Assembly: GCA_900319275.1 (NCBI GenBank) | Contig: ONNS01000007.1 | Location: forward strand, 1-64,000 | Reading direction: 5' to 3' | DNA length: 64,000 nt | From: an uncultured Eubacteriales bacterium | Lineage (GTDB): Bacteria; Bacillota; Clostridia; Oscillospirales; Oscillospiraceae | Shown: one piece after another, positions 21,935 through 30,707 of the stretch | How the letters are laid out: each line of letters begins with the position of its first letter | How positions within the stretch are numbered: the first letter of the stretch is position 1 | Translations under genes and position numbers: made by a program | The notes under the pieces: generated by a model | The model's input: only the letters and a program-made list of their open reading frames with translations | Databases searched by the model: none | What the model was told of the DNA's origin: nothing

Positions 21935-23103
21935 AGCCCGATCAGTCCGCGGCTCAAACGCCCGAGGATTCCGGCAAAACCGATGTGTGCGACAGCGCCG
22001 TCGGCCAGCAGCGGCAGCGTGGCTACAATGGCGCCGTCCCGTGTGGCTGTCAGCGTGCCGAGCTTCTCACCGTCATGCACTGGGGCGGCCACGCTCTCGG
22101 GCAGGTCGAAGGCGTACTCGATCGGGCTGCCGCTCTTCATCAGCAGGGCTTTGCCCTCGCCCTCGACACGCAGTGCGACGCTCTCGCTCTGCCCGAGCTC
22201 CACCGGCAGCAGCGGCAGCGGCTCTTCGGGCAGCAGCGAGGCGAGCTCGTAGTTGGCAAAGGCATAGTTGAGGAGCTTCTTGGCGTCGCTGTTGCGATCC
22301 TCGATGCTCGCCCCATGCATGATGACAGCGATATACTCCACGCCGTCGCGCTCGGCCGTGGCGGAGAGACAATACATGGCGCTGTTCGTAAAGCCGGTTT
22401 TCAGTCCTGTGCAGCCGGGATACCAGTAGACGAGCTTGTTGGTGTTGTTCAGCTCGAACGCGCCGTTTCGGATGCTGTCGATCCAGATCGTCGAGTAGTC
22501 TTTGATCAGATCATGGCGGATCAGCTCGCGCGACATGACGGCGATGTCGTAGGCCGAGGTATAGTGCTCAGCGTCCTCAAATAGTCCCGTGCAGTTTGTA
22601 AAATGGGTGTCCTGCAGGCCGAGCTCCTTGGCACGCTCGTTCATCCGCTTGACAAAAATCTCCTCGCTGCCGGAAATGTGCTCGGCCATCGCGACCGCGC
22701 AGTCGTTGGCTGAGACGACCGTGATGCACTTGAGCATATCGCTCAGACTCATCTGCTCGCCCTCTTCGAGATAGACGCAGCTGCCGCCGAAGGTCGAGGC
22801 GCGCTGTGAGGCTGTGACGATGTCGTCGAGAGACAGCTTGCCGCTCTCGATGTCTTCGATGATCAGCAGCAGCGTCATCACCTTGGTGACGCTGGCCGGG
22901 GACATGCGCTCGTGCGCGTTTTTCTCGTAGAGTACCTGTCCGGTTTCTTTTTCCATCAGGATCGCCGAGGGGGCGGAGATGCCCAGCGTGTCCTCGGTGA
23001 ATGCCGCTGTAGGGACACGGCCTCCGCTCTGACGCGGCGTATCGGCGTGCAGCCCGGGAAACAGCAGCCCAACAGTGAGTAATAAGGAAAGAAGTCGTTC
23101 CAT
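21931..23103 (-). CDS. D-alanyl-D-alanine carboxypeptidase, DacF/penicillin-binding protein type
   Basis: A 390-residue secreted low-molecular-mass PBP that trims the terminal D-Ala of peptidoglycan stem peptides. A signal peptide (MERLLSLLLTVGLLFPGLHA) precedes the peptidase S11 domain. Its motifs are SVTK (Ser 71, Lys 74), SAN (131-133) and KTG in GCTGLKTGFTN. A C-terminal beta domain (PBP5_C-like) follows, from about residue 290. The ATG at 23103 has GGAGGGCC upstream. The last codons read into the end of repeat copy A, which supplies the stop codon. DacF proteins are often sporulation-linked in Bacilli; that role is not shown here. Confidence 0.93.
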   Translation of the reverse strand: MERLLSLLLTVGLLFPGLHADTPRQSGGRVPTAAFTEDTLGISAPSAILMEKETGQVLYEKNAHERMSPASVTKVMTLLLIIEDIESGKLSLDDIVTASQRASTFGGSCVYLEEGEQMSLSDMLKCITVVSANDCAVAMAEHISGSEEIFVKRMNERAKELGLQDTHFTNCTGLFEDAEHYTSAYDIAVMSRELIRHDLIKDYSTIWIDSIRNGAFELNNTNKLVYWYPGCTGLKTGFTNSAMYCLSATAERDGVEYIAVIMHGASIEDRNSDAKKLLNYAFANYELASLLPEEPLPLLPVELGQSESVALRVEGEGKALLMKSGSPIEYAFDLPESVAAPVHDGEKLGTLTATRDGAIVATLPLLADGAVAHIGFAGILGRLSRGLIGL

Positions 23104-23246
23104 AATGGCCCTCCTGTTCGTTTCTGCCCTCACTGTATGCATGCGATGCGGCGGAACATGACAGGTTGACGAAATTATGTATAATGTGGGCAATAAAACG
23201 CATATCTCAGGAAAGTAAAAAACGGAAGGCCGCCTGAAACACAGAG

Positions 23247-23264
23247 TTTTTCACATTTTCCACA
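23247..23264 (+). promoter_or_regulatory. Two abutting DnaA boxes
   Basis: TTTTTCACA (23247-23255) and TTTTCCACA (23256-23264) both fit TTWTNCACA. A third, imperfect copy, TTTTCAACA, follows at 23268-23276. They lie between the divergent dacF and permease genes, in a 322-base gap that otherwise holds only promoters. No AT-rich unwinding region or dnaA gene is nearby, so regulation is more likely than an origin. Confidence 0.5.
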
Positions 23265-23363
23265 GAGTTTTCAACACGATGGCGACTGAATAAAGTAACA
23301 ATTATGCGACATATCGGTTAACATAAAAACAAAACGGTAACGGAAATCTTTTATATTTGACCG

Positions 23364-23392
23364 TTGACGCATCGGAAAACAGATAGTAAAAT
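23364..23392 (+). promoter_or_regulatory. Promoter of the AI-2E-family permease gene
   Basis: TTGACG at 23364-23369, a 17-base spacer and TAAAAT at 23387-23392. Confidence 0.7.
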
Positions 23393-23425
23393 ATCATTTA
23401 TATGAGAGTACAGGAGGGTCCGGAC

Positions 23426-24706
23426 ATGCACAGGCGGTTCAATTGGGACAAGCAATATCTGCATTGGGGCGTCACGGCGTTCTGCGTGATCGCGGCCTCG
23501 ATCGCGTTTTATATGGTATTCTCCAACCTCGCTATGATCAATACGGGCCTTGCGACATTTATCAGCATCCTCAGCCCGTTTCTGTGGGGTCTGGTCATCA
23601 CTTATCTGCTCTCCCCGCTGATGCAAAGACTGGAGAAGCGGGTATTTCTGCCGCTGTGCGGAAAACTGATGAAAAAAAGCAAAGACGGCGGAAAGCGTCT
23701 GGCACGCGGCATGAGCGTCGTCGTGAGCCTGCTGGTGTTTTTTCTGCTGCTGCTCGCCTTGGTCTATCTGCTGATCCCGCAGTTGTATAACAGCATTGCT
23801 ACGATTGTTGCCAACAGCAACAGTTATCTTGAAAATCTGACGGCATGGATCCGGAAGCTTCTGGAGAATTACCCGAGCATCGGATCGGTCGTGACCGAAA
23901 GCCTCGGGGATGCCAACGAGGATATCATGGGCTGGGTGCAAAACAACGTTCTGCCACGCTTCGGCGGCTTCGTTACGAACATCACGAGCGGGGTATACAC
24001 GGTCTTTCGCGGTGTGTACAATCTGGTCATCGGCATCATCGTATCGGCCTACATTCTCGGCAGCTATGAGACTGTGCTGGCCGGCATTCGCCGCGTGACC
24101 TACAGCCTGTTCCCGCTGGAACGGGCGGAGTCGATGCGCAGCGTCGTCCACTTTGTCGACAGGACATTTATGAGCTTTATCAGCGGCAAGCTGCTCGATT
24201 CGGCCATCGTCGGCATCATCTGCTATATCTTCTGTGCGATTGCCAATATGCCCTATGCGCTGCTGGTCAGCGTGATCGTGGGTATCACGAACATCATCCC
24301 GTTTTTCGGGCCCTTTATCGGCGCGATCCCGAGCGCGTTTATCATTCTGCTGGCCGATCCGCCCAAGGCGCTGATTTTTGTGATCTTTATCATCGTCCTG
24401 CAGCAGGTGGATGGCAATATCATCGGGCCGAAGATCCTCAGCAGCAGCGTCGGCATCAACGGCTTCTGGGTGATGTTTGCGATCATTGCCGGTGCGGGTC
24501 TCTTCGGCTTCTGGGGCATGCTGCTGGGTGTGCCGGTATTTGTGCTGATCTATACGGGCATTGACAACTGGATCGTCAAGCGCCTCAAACGCAAGGACCT
24601 GCCCGTTGAGACCGGCGAATACATGGATCTCGAGTGCGTTGACCCGATCAGCCGCCGGATCATCCGCCGGGAAGAGGACGAGGGCGACGAAGCCGAGCCG
24701 TCGTGA
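23426..24706 (+). CDS. AI-2E family transporter (UPF0118/PerM-like)
   Basis: A 426-residue permease of PF01594. Transmembrane segments cluster at the start (HWGVTAFCVIAASIAFYMVF, ILSPFLWGLVITYLLSPLM). A long amphipathic loop follows, then the conserved C-terminal block with FISGKLLDSAIVGIICYIFC, VGITNIIPFFGPFIGAIPSA and QQVDGNIIGPKILSSSVGIN. Family members have been linked to signal-molecule export or Na+/H+ exchange; the substrate here is unknown. The ATG at 23426 follows AGGAGGGTCC. An in-frame ATG at 23402 lacks a ribosome site. Confidence 0.85.
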   Translation: MHRRFNWDKQYLHWGVTAFCVIAASIAFYMVFSNLAMINTGLATFISILSPFLWGLVITYLLSPLMQRLEKRVFLPLCGKLMKKSKDGGKRLARGMSVVVSLLVFFLLLLALVYLLIPQLYNSIATIVANSNSYLENLTAWIRKLLENYPSIGSVVTESLGDANEDIMGWVQNNVLPRFGGFVTNITSGVYTVFRGVYNLVIGIIVSAYILGSYETVLAGIRRVTYSLFPLERAESMRSVVHFVDRTFMSFISGKLLDSAIVGIICYIFCAIANMPYALLVSVIVGITNIIPFFGPFIGAIPSAFIILLADPPKALIFVIFIIVLQQVDGNIIGPKILSSSVGINGFWVMFAIIAGAGLFGFWGMLLGVPVFVLIYTGIDNWIVKRLKRKDLPVETGEYMDLECVDPISRRIIRREEDEGDEAEPS

Positions 24707-24721
24707 AATCTGAAAAACGTG

Positions 24722-24764
24722 CAAAGGCCGTGGGGAACAGAGCGTCTGTCTCCGCGGCCTTTTA
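24722..24764. terminator. Bidirectional terminator
   Basis: AAAGGCCG/CGGCCTTT with an extended GGGGA/TCTCC stem, flanked by A- and T-runs. It separates the permease gene from the convergent cysteine desulfurase gene. Confidence 0.75.
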
Positions 24765-24770
24765 ATGGCT

Positions 24771-25901
24771 TTATCGGTGAGCAAGGGTTTTGTGCGCTTC
24801 AATGAGACCGTCGCAGAGGGCGTCGGCGTCCTCCTGGGTCGTATACCGGCTCAATCCGATGCGCAGCGCGCCGTCGATGACGCGCGAGGGCAGCCCCATG
24901 GCCTCGAGCACATGGCTGCGCGCGCCTTTCTTGCAGGCAGAGCTGCGTGAAACGTAGACCTCGCGCGCCTCGAGGAAGTTCATCAGCACCTCGCTGCGCC
25001 AGCCGGGCAGCGCCACAGACAGAATATGCGGCGCGCCGCCGCCGATGTGCTGCAGCTCGGGGATCGCTTCGGTCAGACGGTCGAGGATGCGCTGCCGCAG
25101 CGCCGCCATGTGGGCCGTGGCGGTCTCGAACTGCGCCGCGCCCAGCGCGCTCGCAGCGCCGAAGGCAGCGATCTGCGGCAGGGCCTCGGTCCCGGCGCGG
25201 CGGCCGTTCTCCTGCGCACCGCCGACGAGGAAAGGATGGAGCCGCAGTCCGCTGCGGATGTACAGCGCGCCGACGCCCTTGGGCGCGTGAATCTTGTGGC
25301 CGCTGATGCTGATGAGGTCGGCCCCGAGCGCCGATGCGCGGAAGGGGACCTTCAGGAAGCCCTGCACGGCGTCAGTATGCAACAGAATGTGAGTGGATTG
25401 TGCCTTTAAAAGCTTGGAAATTGCACAAATATCGTTGATCGCGCCGGTTTCGTTATTGACCAGCATCAAAGAAACGAGTATAGTATCCTCATTGAGCGCC
25501 TCGCGGACAGCCTCGGGGGGGATGGCCCCGCTTTTGTCTGGCTTGAGGCGCGTGACGCGATAGCCCCGCTGCTCCAGCTCGTCGAGACTGCGGCGCACGG
25601 CGTCGTGCTCGACGGCCGAGGAGATGATGTGCTTCCCGTGCCGGCGGTTTGCCTCCGCGCCGCCGAGAATGGCCCAGTTGTCGCTCTCGGAGCCGCAGGA
25701 GGTAAACACAAGCTCGTCACTTTTGCAGCCCAGTGCCCCGGCCACCTGGCCGCGCGCCATATCGAGCAGCTTCTTTGCCTCGCGGCCCTTGGTGTGGGTG
25801 GAGCTGGGATTGCCATAGACCTCGGTCATGGCCCGCAGCGCGGCCTCAGCCGCCTCGGAGCAGACGCGGGTGGTGGCGGCGTTGTCCAGATAATGTTCCA
25901 T
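24771..25901 (-). CDS. Cysteine desulfurase (NifS/IscS family)
   Basis: A 376-residue PLP enzyme that takes sulfur from cysteine as an enzyme-bound persulfide for Fe-S clusters or tRNA thiolation. It opens YLDNAATT, binds PLP at Lys 203 in SISGHKIHAPKG, and has the catalytic Cys 323 in SRSSACKKGARSHVLEAMG. The short SSAC loop followed by KKG, without the long extension of IscS, is closer to the NifS-like group 2 or IscS-like short forms of Firmicutes. No iscU or sufU is adjacent. It is divergent from mtaB, a radical-SAM methylthiotransferase that needs both Fe-S clusters and sulfur. Confidence 0.93.
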   Translation of the reverse strand: MEHYLDNAATTRVCSEAAEAALRAMTEVYGNPSSTHTKGREAKKLLDMARGQVAGALGCKSDELVFTSCGSESDNWAILGGAEANRRHGKHIISSAVEHDAVRRSLDELEQRGYRVTRLKPDKSGAIPPEAVREALNEDTILVSLMLVNNETGAINDICAISKLLKAQSTHILLHTDAVQGFLKVPFRASALGADLISISGHKIHAPKGVGALYIRSGLRLHPFLVGGAQENGRRAGTEALPQIAAFGAASALGAAQFETATAHMAALRQRILDRLTEAIPELQHIGGGAPHILSVALPGWRSEVLMNFLEAREVYVSRSSACKKGARSHVLEAMGLPSRVIDGALRIGLSRYTTQEDADALCDGLIEAHKTLAHR

Positions 25902-25941
25902 ATTGTTATTCCTTTACGCATCTTAAAAAATTGGAGAAAGC

Positions 25942-27225
25942 ATGAAATATATTATAACGACTCTCGGCTGCAAGGTCAACCAGTATGAGACCCAGGCCAT
26001 GGAGAGTATTTTGCGCGCCCACGGCCACAGCGCCGCCGGACGGGGAGAGACGGCGGACGCCGTGATCGTCAACACCTGCGCCGTCACGGCCGAGAGCGGG
26101 CGCAAATCGCGCCAGACGATCCGCCGGCTGCGCGAGCAGCACCCAGGGGCCGTGCTGGCCGTCTGCGGCTGTTATTCCCAGCTTGAGAGCGAGGAGACGG
26201 CGGCGCTCGGCGCCAGCGTGATCTTCGGCGCGAACGACCGCGCAAAGACCGTTGCGGCCATCGAGGCGGCGGTCGCCGAGGGGGCGGCATGCACCGATAT
26301 CGACAAGCCCTTTGAGCGCCGTGAGTTTGAAAAGCTGCCCGCAGGCGCGGTCAGCGGCCGCACGCGCGCCATGCTGAAGATTCAGGACGGCTGTGTGAAC
26401 TTCTGCAGCTACTGCATCATCCCGTATACCCGCGGGCGGCTGCGCAGCCTGCCGATCGCGGACGCCGCGGAGGAGACGCTTCGGCTGCGCGAGGAGGGCT
26501 ATAAAGAGCTCGTTCTGACCGGCATCGAGATCGCCTCTTACGGCGTTGATCTGCCGGGTAAACCCGGTCTCGGCGATCTGGTTGCGGCCATCGCGTGCGA
26601 GAGCGGGGATATGCGCCTGCGTCTCGGCTCGCTCGAGCCGACGATCGTGACCGAGGATTTCTGCCGCAAGATCGCCCTCGGCAACGTCTGCCGCCACTTC
26701 CATCTGGCGCTGCAGTCCGGCTGCGATAAGACCCTCAAGGCGATGAACCGCAAGTATGACACGGCCCGCTATGCCGAGAGCGCGGCGCTGCTGCGCAAGT
26801 ACTTCCCGGGCTGTGCCATCACGACCGACCTGATCACGGGCTTTCCCGGCGAGACTGACGACGACCAGGCCGAGACGCTCGCCTTTCTGCGGCAGATCGG
26901 TTTTTCGGCCATGCACATCTTCCCTTACTCCCGCCGCCCGGGTACCCCGGCCGACAAGCTGCCCGCGCAGTGCAAAAACGCCGTCAAGGCAGCGCGGGCG
27001 CACGAGGCTTCGCTCGTCGCCGCCGAGCTGCATGCCGACTTCCTGCGGCAGAGCGTCGGACAGACGCTGCCCGTGCTGTTTGAAACCGAGGAGGACGGAT
27101 GCTGGCAGGGGCACAGCGACACCTATGTGCTTGTGAAAGCGCGGGGCGATCAACTGCGCGGGAAGGTTTTGCCGGTAAAAATCACCGGGACAGACGGCGA
27201 CGCGCTGACCGGAGAGATCGTATAA
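25942..27225 (+). CDS. mtaB: tRNA (N6-threonylcarbamoyladenosine(37)-C2)-methylthiotransferase
   Basis: A 427-residue radical-SAM enzyme that converts t6A37 to ms2t6A37 in tRNAs. The opening TLGCKVNQYET is the hallmark of the MtaB (YqeV) branch. The remaining auxiliary-cluster cysteines are in NTCAVTA and VCGCYSQ. The SAM-binding cluster is CVNFCSYC near residue 150, followed by IIPYTRGRLRS. A TRAM domain fills the last 60 residues. The start has GGAG ten bases upstream. It is probably read from a short promoter region shared with the divergent desulfurase gene. Confidence 0.95.
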   Translation: MKYIITTLGCKVNQYETQAMESILRAHGHSAAGRGETADAVIVNTCAVTAESGRKSRQTIRRLREQHPGAVLAVCGCYSQLESEETAALGASVIFGANDRAKTVAAIEAAVAEGAACTDIDKPFERREFEKLPAGAVSGRTRAMLKIQDGCVNFCSYCIIPYTRGRLRSLPIADAAEETLRLREEGYKELVLTGIEIASYGVDLPGKPGLGDLVAAIACESGDMRLRLGSLEPTIVTEDFCRKIALGNVCRHFHLALQSGCDKTLKAMNRKYDTARYAESAALLRKYFPGCAITTDLITGFPGETDDDQAETLAFLRQIGFSAMHIFPYSRRPGTPADKLPAQCKNAVKAARAHEASLVAAELHADFLRQSVGQTLPVLFETEEDGCWQGHSDTYVLVKARGDQLRGKVLPVKITGTDGDALTGEIV

Positions 27226-27260
27226 TTGTGTTTTGCATACCATGGATGGGAGCTGATTCG

Positions 27261-28346
27261 ATGTCAAGAGATAAGGTTTTTAATTATGCAGCCGGCCCTT
27301 CGGTGCTGCCGGAGAGCGTGCTGAGAAAGGCCCAGAGCGAGCTGCTCGACTACCACGGCAGCGGCATGTCCGTCATGGAGATGAGCCACCGCTCCAAGCT
27401 GTTCCAGGGCATTTTTGACGAGGCCAAAGCCCGGCTCAAAGAACTGATAGCCGTACCCGACAGCCACGAGATCCTGCTGCTGCAGGGCGGCGCGACGACG
27501 CAGTTTGCCGCGATCCCGATCAATCTGCTCGAGGGCGGAGCCGCCGACTACGCGGTCACGGGCCACTTTTCCAACCGCGCCGCCGAAGAGGCGAAAAAGT
27601 ACGGCACAGTCCGTTTGAGCTGCGATACAAGTGACACCAACCACGACCGTATCCCGACCCAGTCTGAGCTGAAGCTGAGCGCCGACGCCAAATATTTTTA
27701 TTACTGCGCCAACAACACCACGGCAGGCACCGAGTGGCACTATGTGCCCAAGACCGCCGCGCCGCTCGTGTGCGATATGTCCTCGGATATTCTCTCGTGC
27801 CCGGTGGATGTGAGCCGCTACGGCCTGATTTACGCCGGCGCACAGAAGAACATGGCTCCGGCCGGCCTGACCGTCGTGATCCTGGACAAGAGCCTGATCG
27901 GGCGCGAGCCCGAGTGGACGCCGACCATGCTGTCGTATCAAACAATGGTCAAGCATGACTCCATGCTCAACACGCCACCCTGCTGGAACATCTATCTGTT
28001 CTCGCTGGTGCTCGCATGGGTGCAGGAGCAGGGCGGCATCCCCGCCATGGAGCAGCTGAGAGCGGAGCGTGCCGGAATGGTCTACGAGGTGCTGGACAAC
28101 AGCAGCTTCTATAAGCCGCACGCCCGCCGCGATTCGCGAAGCTTCATGAACGTGACCTTCCACACGCCCACGAAGGAGCTGGACGCGGCCTTTATCGCCG
28201 AAGCCGCCGCAAGAGGGATGCTGAACGTCAAGGGCTATAAGACCCAGGGCGGCCTGCGCGTGAGCCTGTACAACGCCATGCCCGTCGAAGGCGCCGTAGC
28301 CATCCGTGATTTTATGAAAGAATTCGAGGTTGCACACCATGTTTAA
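27261..28346 (+). CDS. serC: Phosphoserine aminotransferase
   Basis: A 361-residue class V PLP aminotransferase forming 3-phosphoserine from 3-phosphohydroxypyruvate and glutamate, the second step of serine synthesis. It opens FNYAAGPSVLPESVL, has the loop LLLQGGATTQFA, and binds PLP through the Lys in YAGAQKNMAPAG. The C-terminus MLNVKGYKTQGGLRVSLYNAMP is typical. The ATG at 27261 follows GGGAG. It overlaps serA by eight bases, so the two are translationally coupled. Confidence 0.97.
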   Translation: MSRDKVFNYAAGPSVLPESVLRKAQSELLDYHGSGMSVMEMSHRSKLFQGIFDEAKARLKELIAVPDSHEILLLQGGATTQFAAIPINLLEGGAADYAVTGHFSNRAAEEAKKYGTVRLSCDTSDTNHDRIPTQSELKLSADAKYFYYCANNTTAGTEWHYVPKTAAPLVCDMSSDILSCPVDVSRYGLIYAGAQKNMAPAGLTVVILDKSLIGREPEWTPTMLSYQTMVKHDSMLNTPPCWNIYLFSLVLAWVQEQGGIPAMEQLRAERAGMVYEVLDNSSFYKPHARRDSRSFMNVTFHTPTKELDAAFIAEAAARGMLNVKGYKTQGGLRVSLYNAMPVEGAVAIRDFMKEFEVAHHV

Positions 28347-29502
28347 AATTCAGACCATGAACAATATTGCCGAGGCCGGCCTTGAAGTCCTCGAAAAGCG
28401 CGGCTGCGAGGTCGGCCCCGAGACGGCCGAGCCGAACGGCATCCTGCTGCGCAGCGCCGATCTGCACGGCATGGCCTTTGGCGATGCGCTGCTGGCCATC
28501 GCCCGCGCCGGCGCCGGCACGAACAACATCCCGGTCGCGGACTGCACCGAGCGCGGCATCGTCGTCTTCAACGCCCCCGGCGCCAATGCCGAAGGCGTCA
28601 AGGAACTCGAGCTCTGCTCGCTCGTGATGTCCTCGCGCGACGTGCTCGGCAGCATCGCCTATGTGCGCTCGATCGCCGGGGAGGGTGAGGAGATCCCGAA
28701 GCTCGTCGAGAAGAACAAGAAGAACTTCGCCGGACCCGAGCTGCTCGGCAAGACGCTCGGCGTCCTGGGTCTCGGCGCCACCGGCGCGCTGATCGCCAAC
28801 GCCGCCGTCGAAATCGGCATGCAGGTCTACGGCTATGACCCCTTCATGTCGGTGGACGCCGCGTGGCGGCTGTCCCGCGACGTCATCCACTCCGACACGG
28901 TCGAGGAGATCTTCGCCCACGCCGACTATATCAGCCTGAACGTGCCCTATACCGAGTCCACCCACCACATGCTCAACGCCGAGGCCTTTGCCCACATGAA
29001 GCAGGGTGTGCGCATCATCAACGAGAGCCGCGCCGAGGTCGTGGACGATGAGGCGATGACCGAGGCACTGCTCTCGGGCAAGGTCGCCAAGTATGTCACC
29101 GATTTCCCGAACGAGCGGATTTTGAAGGCCCCGAACGTGATCGCCATGCCGCATCTCGGCGCCTGCACGCCCGAGAGCGAGGACCGCTGCGCGGTCATGG
29201 CCGCGCACGAGCTCTATGACTATCTGCTCAACGGCAACATCAAGAACGCGGTCAACTTGCCCGACCTCGTGCTCAACCGCATGGGCGTGTGCCGTCTCTG
29301 CGTCATCCACCGCAACGTCCCGCGCATGCTGACGCGCATCCTCGATTTCGTGGCCGACCGCAACATCAACGTCGAGCACATGTCCAACAAGCCCCGCGGG
29401 GAGTACGCCTATACGGTCGTCGACCTCGGCGAGCCGATCGGTGAGGACGTGGCCGAGAGTATCCGCCGTATGGACAATGTCCTGCGCGTGCGCGTGATCT
29501 GA
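28339..29502 (+). CDS. serA: D-3-phosphoglycerate dehydrogenase with C-terminal ACT domain
   Basis: A 387-residue NAD-dependent enzyme for the first step of serine synthesis. It has the catalytic/NAD layout with GVLGLGATGALIANAA and the active-site trio Arg (INESRAE), Glu (TDFPNER) and His (MPHLGACTPES). An ACT domain covers about the last 70 residues (RLCVIHRNVPRMLTRILDFV to LRVRVI), the usual site for serine feedback. The ATG at 28339 lies inside the end of serC. The last gene of the operon starts one base after its stop. Confidence 0.96.
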   Translation: MFKIQTMNNIAEAGLEVLEKRGCEVGPETAEPNGILLRSADLHGMAFGDALLAIARAGAGTNNIPVADCTERGIVVFNAPGANAEGVKELELCSLVMSSRDVLGSIAYVRSIAGEGEEIPKLVEKNKKNFAGPELLGKTLGVLGLGATGALIANAAVEIGMQVYGYDPFMSVDAAWRLSRDVIHSDTVEEIFAHADYISLNVPYTESTHHMLNAEAFAHMKQGVRIINESRAEVVDDEAMTEALLSGKVAKYVTDFPNERILKAPNVIAMPHLGACTPESEDRCAVMAAHELYDYLLNGNIKNAVNLPDLVLNRMGVCRLCVIHRNVPRMLTRILDFVADRNINVEHMSNKPRGEYAYTVVDLGEPIGEDVAESIRRMDNVLRVRVI

Positions 29503-29503
29503 G

Positions 29504-30655
29504 ATGACGGAGAGACTCTACTATCTCGACAGCCACTGCCTGCGCTTTTTGGCCGTCGTGACCGGCTGTGAGCCGGTCGGGGACGGCTGGGCGGTGACAC
29601 TCGATCGCACGGCCTTCTTCCCCGAGGGCGGCGGCCAGCTCGCCGACACCGGCCGGATCGCTGAGGCCGCTGTGCGCGACGTGCAGGAGAAGGACGGGGA
29701 GATCTGGCATTATACGGACTGGCCGCTCGCCCCTGGTACGGCGGTCGAGGGCGTGCTGGACGGTGAACAGCGGCTGCGGCGCATGCAGAACCACTCGGGC
29801 GAGCATATCGTCTCGGGCTGGGCGCACCGCCTGTTCGGCGTGGACAATGTCGGCTTCCACATGGGCGTGGACGGCATGACCATAGACTTTAACCGCGAAT
29901 TGACGGGCGAAGAGCTACAGCGGCTCGAGCGCGCGGCGAACGAGACCGTGCGCGCCGACGTGCCGATCCGCTGCTTTTTTCCGAGCGAAGACGAGCTCCA
30001 CACACTCGACTACCGCAGCAAAAAGGAGCTCAGCGGCGCGGTGCGCCTCGTGGAGATCGAAGGCGTCGATCTCTGCGCCTGCTGCGCGCCGCATGTCAGC
30101 CGCACCGGCGAGGTCGGGCTCATCAAGCTGCTCGACGCCCAGCGGCACCGCGGCGGCGTGCGCCTCACGCTGATCTGCGGCATGGACGCCTATGACGCCG
30201 TCTGCCGGATGCAGCAGAGCGTCACCGAGGTTTCGCGCGCACTGAGCGTGCCGCGCGAGCGGATCGCCGAGGGCGTAGCCCGACAGCTTGGTGAGAACGC
30301 ACGGCAGAAGGAGCGCATCGCCGCGCTGAGCCTGGAGCTGGTGCGGCTGCGCGCCGCGGCTGCCGAATATGTGGAAGGGAACCACATCGTCTTTGACGAA
30401 ACGCTCGACGAGGTCGCGCTGCGCGAGCTGGTCAATCTGCTGATGGACAAGTGCGGCGGCCTGGCCGCGGCCTTCTCCGGCAGCGATAAGAGCGGCTATC
30501 GCTACATCATCGGCTCGAAGCACGTCGATCTGCGTGCAAACAGTAAGGCCATCAACACGGCCATCTCCGGCCGCGGCGGCGGTAAACCGGAAATGATCCA
30601 GGGCAGCTGCACCGCCGACGCGGCGACGATCCGCGCGGCATTGGAAAGACTGTAA
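29504..30655 (+). CDS. Alanyl-tRNA editing protein, AlaX-L type
   Basis: A 383-residue free-standing editing enzyme that hydrolyses mischarged Ser-tRNA(Ala) and related species. It matches the second half of AlaRS. After a beta-barrel (FFPEGGGQLADTG) come the zinc ligands His 97 and His 101 in HSGEH and Cys 193/His 197 in CACCAPH. A helical linker follows, then a DHHA1/C-Ala domain with AAFSGSDKSGYRYIIGS and GRGGGKPEMIQGS. The presence of C-Ala marks the long form. It starts one base after the serA stop, in an operon that makes serine, the amino acid whose mischarging it corrects. Confidence 0.92.
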   Translation: MTERLYYLDSHCLRFLAVVTGCEPVGDGWAVTLDRTAFFPEGGGQLADTGRIAEAAVRDVQEKDGEIWHYTDWPLAPGTAVEGVLDGEQRLRRMQNHSGEHIVSGWAHRLFGVDNVGFHMGVDGMTIDFNRELTGEELQRLERAANETVRADVPIRCFFPSEDELHTLDYRSKKELSGAVRLVEIEGVDLCACCAPHVSRTGEVGLIKLLDAQRHRGGVRLTLICGMDAYDAVCRMQQSVTEVSRALSVPRERIAEGVARQLGENARQKERIAALSLELVRLRAAAAEYVEGNHIVFDETLDEVALRELVNLLMDKCGGLAAAFSGSDKSGYRYIIGSKHVDLRANSKAINTAISGRGGGKPEMIQGSCTADAATIRAALERL

Positions 30656-30659
30656 AAAA

Positions 30660-30707
30660 CCGGGAGACAACAGAGTCTCAATAGCTCTGCTGTCTCCCGG
30701 CCGTTTT
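30660..30707. terminator. Bidirectional terminator
   Basis: A perfect 16-bp stem (30660-30675 with 30685-30700), T-run after it and A-run before it. It serves serC-serA-alaX and the convergent two-component operon; the histidine kinase stop lies in its tail. Confidence 0.9.

Noticed and set aside
23104..23425. Chromosomal replication origin at the DnaA boxes
   Set aside because: No dnaA, dnaN, gyrase genes or AT-rich unwinding stretch are nearby, and only two perfect boxes are present.
27226..27260. T-box or other leader before serC or alaX
   Set aside because: The gap is only 35 bases and no T-box sequence or terminator/antiterminator pair is present.
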